From the NCBI GenBank assembly GCA_977017575.1, contig CDRNVI010000058.1:62001-126000 (forward strand): a stretch of 64,000 nt of DNA, in the 5' to 3' direction. The DNA comes from Paramoeba atlantica (taxonomy: Eukaryota; Discosea). Below are positions 59,745 through 64,000 of this stretch, piece by piece. Below the pieces are notes generated by a model that worked only from the letters and a program-made list of their open reading frames with translations, was not told the origin of the DNA and ran no database searches. The position numbers and the translations under genes are program-made. The stretch's first letter is position 1. The number at the start of each line of letters is the position of its first letter.

Positions 59745-60257
59745 TGCGTCATTCGGTGTGCCTTGGCATTATTGCGGTATATTTTTGGAAAAATGAGTGA
59801 GTCACTCATGACTCACTTCGCGGCGCATTTCCCGTCCGGAAGTATACAGTAGAGGTAGTATACAGTAAAAGGGGGGATGATTCTTCATCTGTATGAAAAC
59901 GGAAGTATAAAGGGGGGTGACAGTATTACCTTATTTTCTGGTACTTTGACTATACTTCCATGAATACCTGAAATCTTGGCAGCTATTGACAGTCCACAAC
60001 TGGAATAGTAAGAAATATGCTATATAAATAGCTGTACGAGCAGCTTCCTAGACCAATAGGAATATGGACAGTATGAATTCACCAGCAAATAATGGTTCTG
60101 AATAATGGTTCTGAATTCGCGTCATACTGCAATCATGCTGGGTCCGAGTTACCCAAGATGTTGAGGCGGCATGTTGAATCAACAGTGAGGTATGAGTTCA
60201 AAATAGTGCGAAAAGATTCAGCTTTTCTACTAACATGTTCGCACATTATTGCAAAGC
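59745..60257. other. Intergenic stretch with MITE debris
   Basis: It includes a repeated AGTATACAGTA (about 59840 and 59857) and G-run motifs (AAAGGGGGG at about 59869 and 59911) like other C-run ends here, plus TTCGCGGCGC. A 104-codon plus frame (60092-60406) overlaps the aprataxin 3' end and looks spurious. Confidence 0.4.
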
Positions 60258-61013
60258 CTAGTTCGAACTACGATTTCGCACACAAGTGGGTACGTGAGAC
60301 TTCATATCTGGGAAGGATGGCAAGGTCGCACCACACCATAGACAGTTCATTGGACCGTTCTCAAGACCGTGGTACTTTACTTTCTGTGTTTCATCCAACG
60401 CTGTGATTCGACCATTAGAAATCAAGTCGTTCCACACGTGTGTGGATTCTAGAAAGAACTGCGTCCCAAATGAGTTGTAATGTTTCTTCTTTTTCAGACA
60501 AGATCCCTGGAGATCCAGCGACATTACATGCATGTGCAGTGGACGCAACGACGGAATGGCATGAAACCCGGTGATAAATTTATATTTCGGAAACTGTGAC
60601 CTTAACCCGTGTTTCAGATGTTGACCGAGTTGCAACATTCCGTGGAGCATATTTACATGGTTTTTCGAATCCGCACGCAATCGAGTTAAGGTGTCAAACT
60701 GCGTGTTGGAAGGCAACACTAGCAGATGATAGCGAGATTTAGGGAATTGGTCGTAGAGCACCAAGTAGTTCCCGGATGCGAGGTAGAGGGCTCGGGTGTG
60801 ACCGGTGGATTGGTACTCCTCAACAGCTCTCATAAGTGCGTGGAGTCCGTCGTTTCGTGAAGTGTCCAGAGGCGGGGGTCCGTTGTAGGCGGGAAGAGGT
60901 GAGAGGGTCGGGGCTGCGGTCGTGAAACGACGCAGAGTTGGGTAGTAGGACAGCGAGTTGCTGAATGAGCATGCCAATACCCTCGCACTACGAGGGTACA
61001 CGGACATGCACAA
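60258..61013 (-). CDS. APTX: Aprataxin-like HIT-domain DNA repair hydrolase
   Basis: 251 codons. Aprataxin removes AMP from 5'-adenylated DNA left by abortive ligation. The HIT domain has SRYHLLVLPSNTQ, FHAIPSLRPLHMHVMS with the catalytic His162 (H160-x-H162) and the aprataxin-specific CLKKKKHYNSFGTQFFL. A C-terminal zinc finger uses C224, C227, H240 and C244. There is no FHA domain, as in yeast Hnt3. The N terminus (SVYPRSARVLACSFSNSL…RRFTTAA) looks like a mitochondrial presequence, so this may be the organelle form or a dual-targeted enzyme. Confidence 0.93.
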   Translation of the reverse strand: MCMSVYPRSARVLACSFSNSLSYYPTLRRFTTAAPTLSPLPAYNGPPPLDTSRNDGLHALMRAVEEYQSTGHTRALYLASGNYLVLYDQFPKSRYHLLVLPSNTQFDTLTRLRADSKNHVNMLHGMLQLGQHLKHGLRSQFPKYKFITGFHAIPSLRPLHMHVMSLDLQGSCLKKKKHYNSFGTQFFLESTHVWNDLISNGRITALDETQKVKYHGLENGPMNCLWCGATLPSFPDMKSHVPTCVRNRSSN

Positions 61014-61362
61014 ACAAGAAGAGTATTCGTTTCTGTTGTAGAGATGAGAAAAGCGTAAAATAAAGGGAGTTAAAATTTAGCATAAGATGTGACGCGAGAT
61101 CCACTGGTATCTGAAATACAGTGTAGATGTGATCAGAAATACAATGTATGTGTTCTCAAATTGAATAAGAGACGTAACATGTCGAGAAGCTTTTTATTTT
61201 GATTTTTGATAAAAGTGTCACCGTAAAGTTGAAAGATTTTTCAGCTGTACCTGCCCGTTGCCGAAAGTGTGGACCAATCAAAGTTTGTAGTGGCCTTCAA
61301 ATGTATAGGAGTCGAAAAGAACTTGTTCTGTCGCGAATGACACTCGTAAGAAACCGATCATC
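61014..61362. other. Intergenic stretch between RUVBL1 and aprataxin
   Basis: AT-rich, about 350 bases. Nothing recognised. Confidence 0.4.
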
Positions 61363-62760
<1,398 letters not shown>

Positions 62761-62939
62761 TTAGATGCTAAAAAAAACTAGGTGTATAGCAAAAGATAAG
62801 AGTTCGTGCTTTCGTACGTTTCGGATATTCAACATTAAAAGACAACGGCGAGAAGGGATAGAAACCAGGCGATTTTCTCTAAAAAAGAGTTTTAGTCTTC
62901 CAAAACGAGCTATAGACATGAAGTTTTTTTTGCACGAAG

Positions 62940-63464
62940 TCATAGTCTTTGTATTCGAAGCTTTTCTTTCAATAATTGTGCTATATGCTTTTTTCTCCAT
63001 GCCTCAATGGGCTGCGCCTCAATCGAATTACGCTCCAATAGAGTCTTGATCTTAGCATCTCTGTCCGCGTCTGTGGTGCTATACATTCCTGTGCATTTGC
63101 GCTCCTCTCGGAGCGTGTCATGGGACCAGCGCAACATTTCCTTCGTGGAGGGATGCGTAAATAAGACCCCACCGTCCTCCAGCGCGTACGGAACCCAATG
63201 CTTTGACATTGTGCGGTGAACATCCGAAAGAGGACCGTCTCTACTCCCGTTAGGACGCGGTCGTTGTATGTCATGCCTGGGTGCAATATCCACGGATCTA
63301 TTTTTTCGAGTTGTCATTTTTCCTACACCATACCCGTAAGGTCCGTACGTGCGATAGGCATGGTTGTATGACCTCCCTTTTCTTGATCCACTAAGGGGAT
63401 GCTTTCCTCTATCAATTTGCGTGCTTTTGGTTCCCCGCAATCGAGATATCGAAGCTCGAAGCAT
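62940..63464 (-). CDS. Unidentified basic protein, possibly mitochondrial ribosomal
   Basis: 174 codons. The first 60 residues are very basic and acid-poor (MLRASISRLRGTKSTQIDRG…GRSYNHAYRTYGPYGYGVGK), like a mitochondrial presequence or an rRNA-binding tail. The rest is a compact mixed region (HWVPYALEDGGVLFTHPSTK) and a basic C-terminal helix (EAWRKKHIAQLLKEKLRIQR). The composition suggests a mitoribosomal protein, but I do not recognise which. Confidence 0.6.
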   Translation of the reverse strand: MLRASISRLRGTKSTQIDRGKHPLSGSRKGRSYNHAYRTYGPYGYGVGKMTTRKNRSVDIAPRHDIQRPRPNGSRDGPLSDVHRTMSKHWVPYALEDGGVLFTHPSTKEMLRWSHDTLREERKCTGMYSTTDADRDAKIKTLLERNSIEAQPIEAWRKKHIAQLLKEKLRIQRL

Positions 63465-63598
63465 ATTGTAGAATCTTAAGAATATGATGTTTTTGAAAAC
63501 AAATTAGTGTTTTAGCATTCAGCTAAGTTTAGCAGATTTGGTTTTGAAATAAAGACGGTGCTGTGTATCAAATCCCAAACTCGACAAAAACAAGATTG

Positions 63599-63973
63599 CT
63601 ATTCGTCAACATAATTGGAATCTTGACTCCCATGTTCTCTCTTTTTTAGAAACCGTGGAAGTAGGGTAGTGTACGTAAGGGATGCAAGAGATGAAGTAAT
63701 AATTACTGCAAGCATGCAAACGAGGTAAATATCACTTGCGCGTTGCTTTCCCACCATGAGCGCTTCTTGTTCCAAGGGATCGTCACAGAACACCTGGTTC
63801 TCAAAATATAACAGAGGAACAATGGCTTGAGCAGCTTGCGTAGTTGCTTTACCTCCCCAGAGAATTGCTGAACACATTCTTTCCGAAAGGCTCACATTTG
63901 GAAGAATGAACAATAATAGAAATGTAACGCCGATCCGCGTCATTAGTCCAACAGCTAAGCACGGAGCAGCCAT
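63599..63973 (-). CDS. Small two-span membrane protein
   Basis: 124 codons. There is an N-terminal hydrophobic segment (IGVTFLLLFILPNVSL, signal peptide or anchor), a Cys-containing middle and a second span (IYLVCMLAVIITSSLASLTY), ending in a basic then acidic tail. Family not recognised. The start codon is preceded at a short distance on the minus strand by CTTTTCAG, a good trans-splice acceptor, which supports the chosen Met. Confidence 0.6.
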   Translation of the reverse strand: MAAPCLAVGLMTRIGVTFLLLFILPNVSLSERMCSAILWGGKATTQAAQAIVPLLYFENQVFCDDPLEQEALMVGKQRASDIYLVCMLAVIITSSLASLTYTTLLPRFLKKREHGSQDSNYVDE

Positions 63974-63981
63974 GCGAAGAA

Positions 63982-63999
63982 AGCTCCACCTGAAAAGAT
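63982..63999 (-). promoter_or_regulatory. Probable trans-splice acceptor of the last gene
   Basis: On the minus strand, GATCTTTTCAG lies about 15-20 bases before the ATG at 63973: a short pyrimidine run ending in AG. The upstream part of the tract lies outside the window. Confidence 0.45.
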
Positions 64000-64000
64000 C

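Noticed and set aside
60092-60406. 104-codon plus-strand frame
   Set aside because: It overlaps the aprataxin 3' coding region antisense and has no recognisable features.

Overview
ORGANISM. The window looks like nuclear DNA of a euglenozoan protist (kinetoplastid- or diplonemid-like). Four things point there. All 24 host protein genes I can support lie on the minus strand, as in a directional polycistronic gene cluster. None needs an intron, including a 998-codon valyl-tRNA synthetase, a ~2225-codon helicase and a 2858-codon repeat protein. Several genes have pyrimidine tracts (in the sense of the gene) ending in AG just ahead of the start codon, as expected of trans-splice acceptors. Finally, position 30131 on the plus strand begins a candidate spliced-leader (SL) RNA gene containing the euglenozoan SL core ACAGTTTCTGTAC followed by TTG|GTA. 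The dUTPase is the trimeric all-beta type, whereas trypanosomatids are known for the dimeric type, so this is probably not a trypanosomatid. I cannot name the genus.

LAYOUT. 1-7357 is a nest of transposons: an RLE-type LINE running in from the left edge, abutting a hAT-like transposon (minus strand) that carries a Tc1/mariner element with intact ends and a TA duplication. 7537-19658 is a dense housekeeping block: transhydrogenase-like protein, dUTPase, ValRS, UBC9, succinyl-CoA ligase alpha, proteasome alpha1, a small protein, proteasome ATPase Rpt3, ribosomal protein S15, a small membrane protein. 20080-23061 is a pogo-like transposon with complete ends whose transposase appears fused to a Ulp1-type (C48) cysteine protease. 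23212-29889 is a very large DEAH RNA helicase with about eight dsRBD-like units, resembling REH2/DHX30. 30131-38415 has no host protein gene: it holds the SL RNA candidate, a compact three-way-junction hairpin, a 9-bp-TSD MITE, a 21-bp perfect palindrome, a 5'-truncated second LINE, a pogo-like transposase fragment, a 178-bp tandem satellite and a TIR element holding more of that satellite. 38416-63973 returns to minus-strand genes: Dre2/anamorsin (short form), proteasome alpha6, a membrane protein, a membrane-anchored J protein, PIF1 helicase, a giant protein with 33 tandem ~51-residue repeats, several unrecognised proteins, aprataxin, RUVBL1 and two small proteins, broken up by short TIR elements.

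HOW THE GENES RELATE. As usual in such clusters, neighbours are not one pathway. Themes do recur: protein turnover (two 20S alpha subunits, Rpt3, UBC9), genome upkeep (PIF1, aprataxin, RUVBL1, dUTPase) and mitochondrial function (succinyl-CoA ligase, REH2-like helicase, J protein, several proteins with basic presequence-like N termini). I looked by eye for tRNA, 5S rRNA and CRISPR signatures and saw none. All calls come from reading the sequence without database searches.
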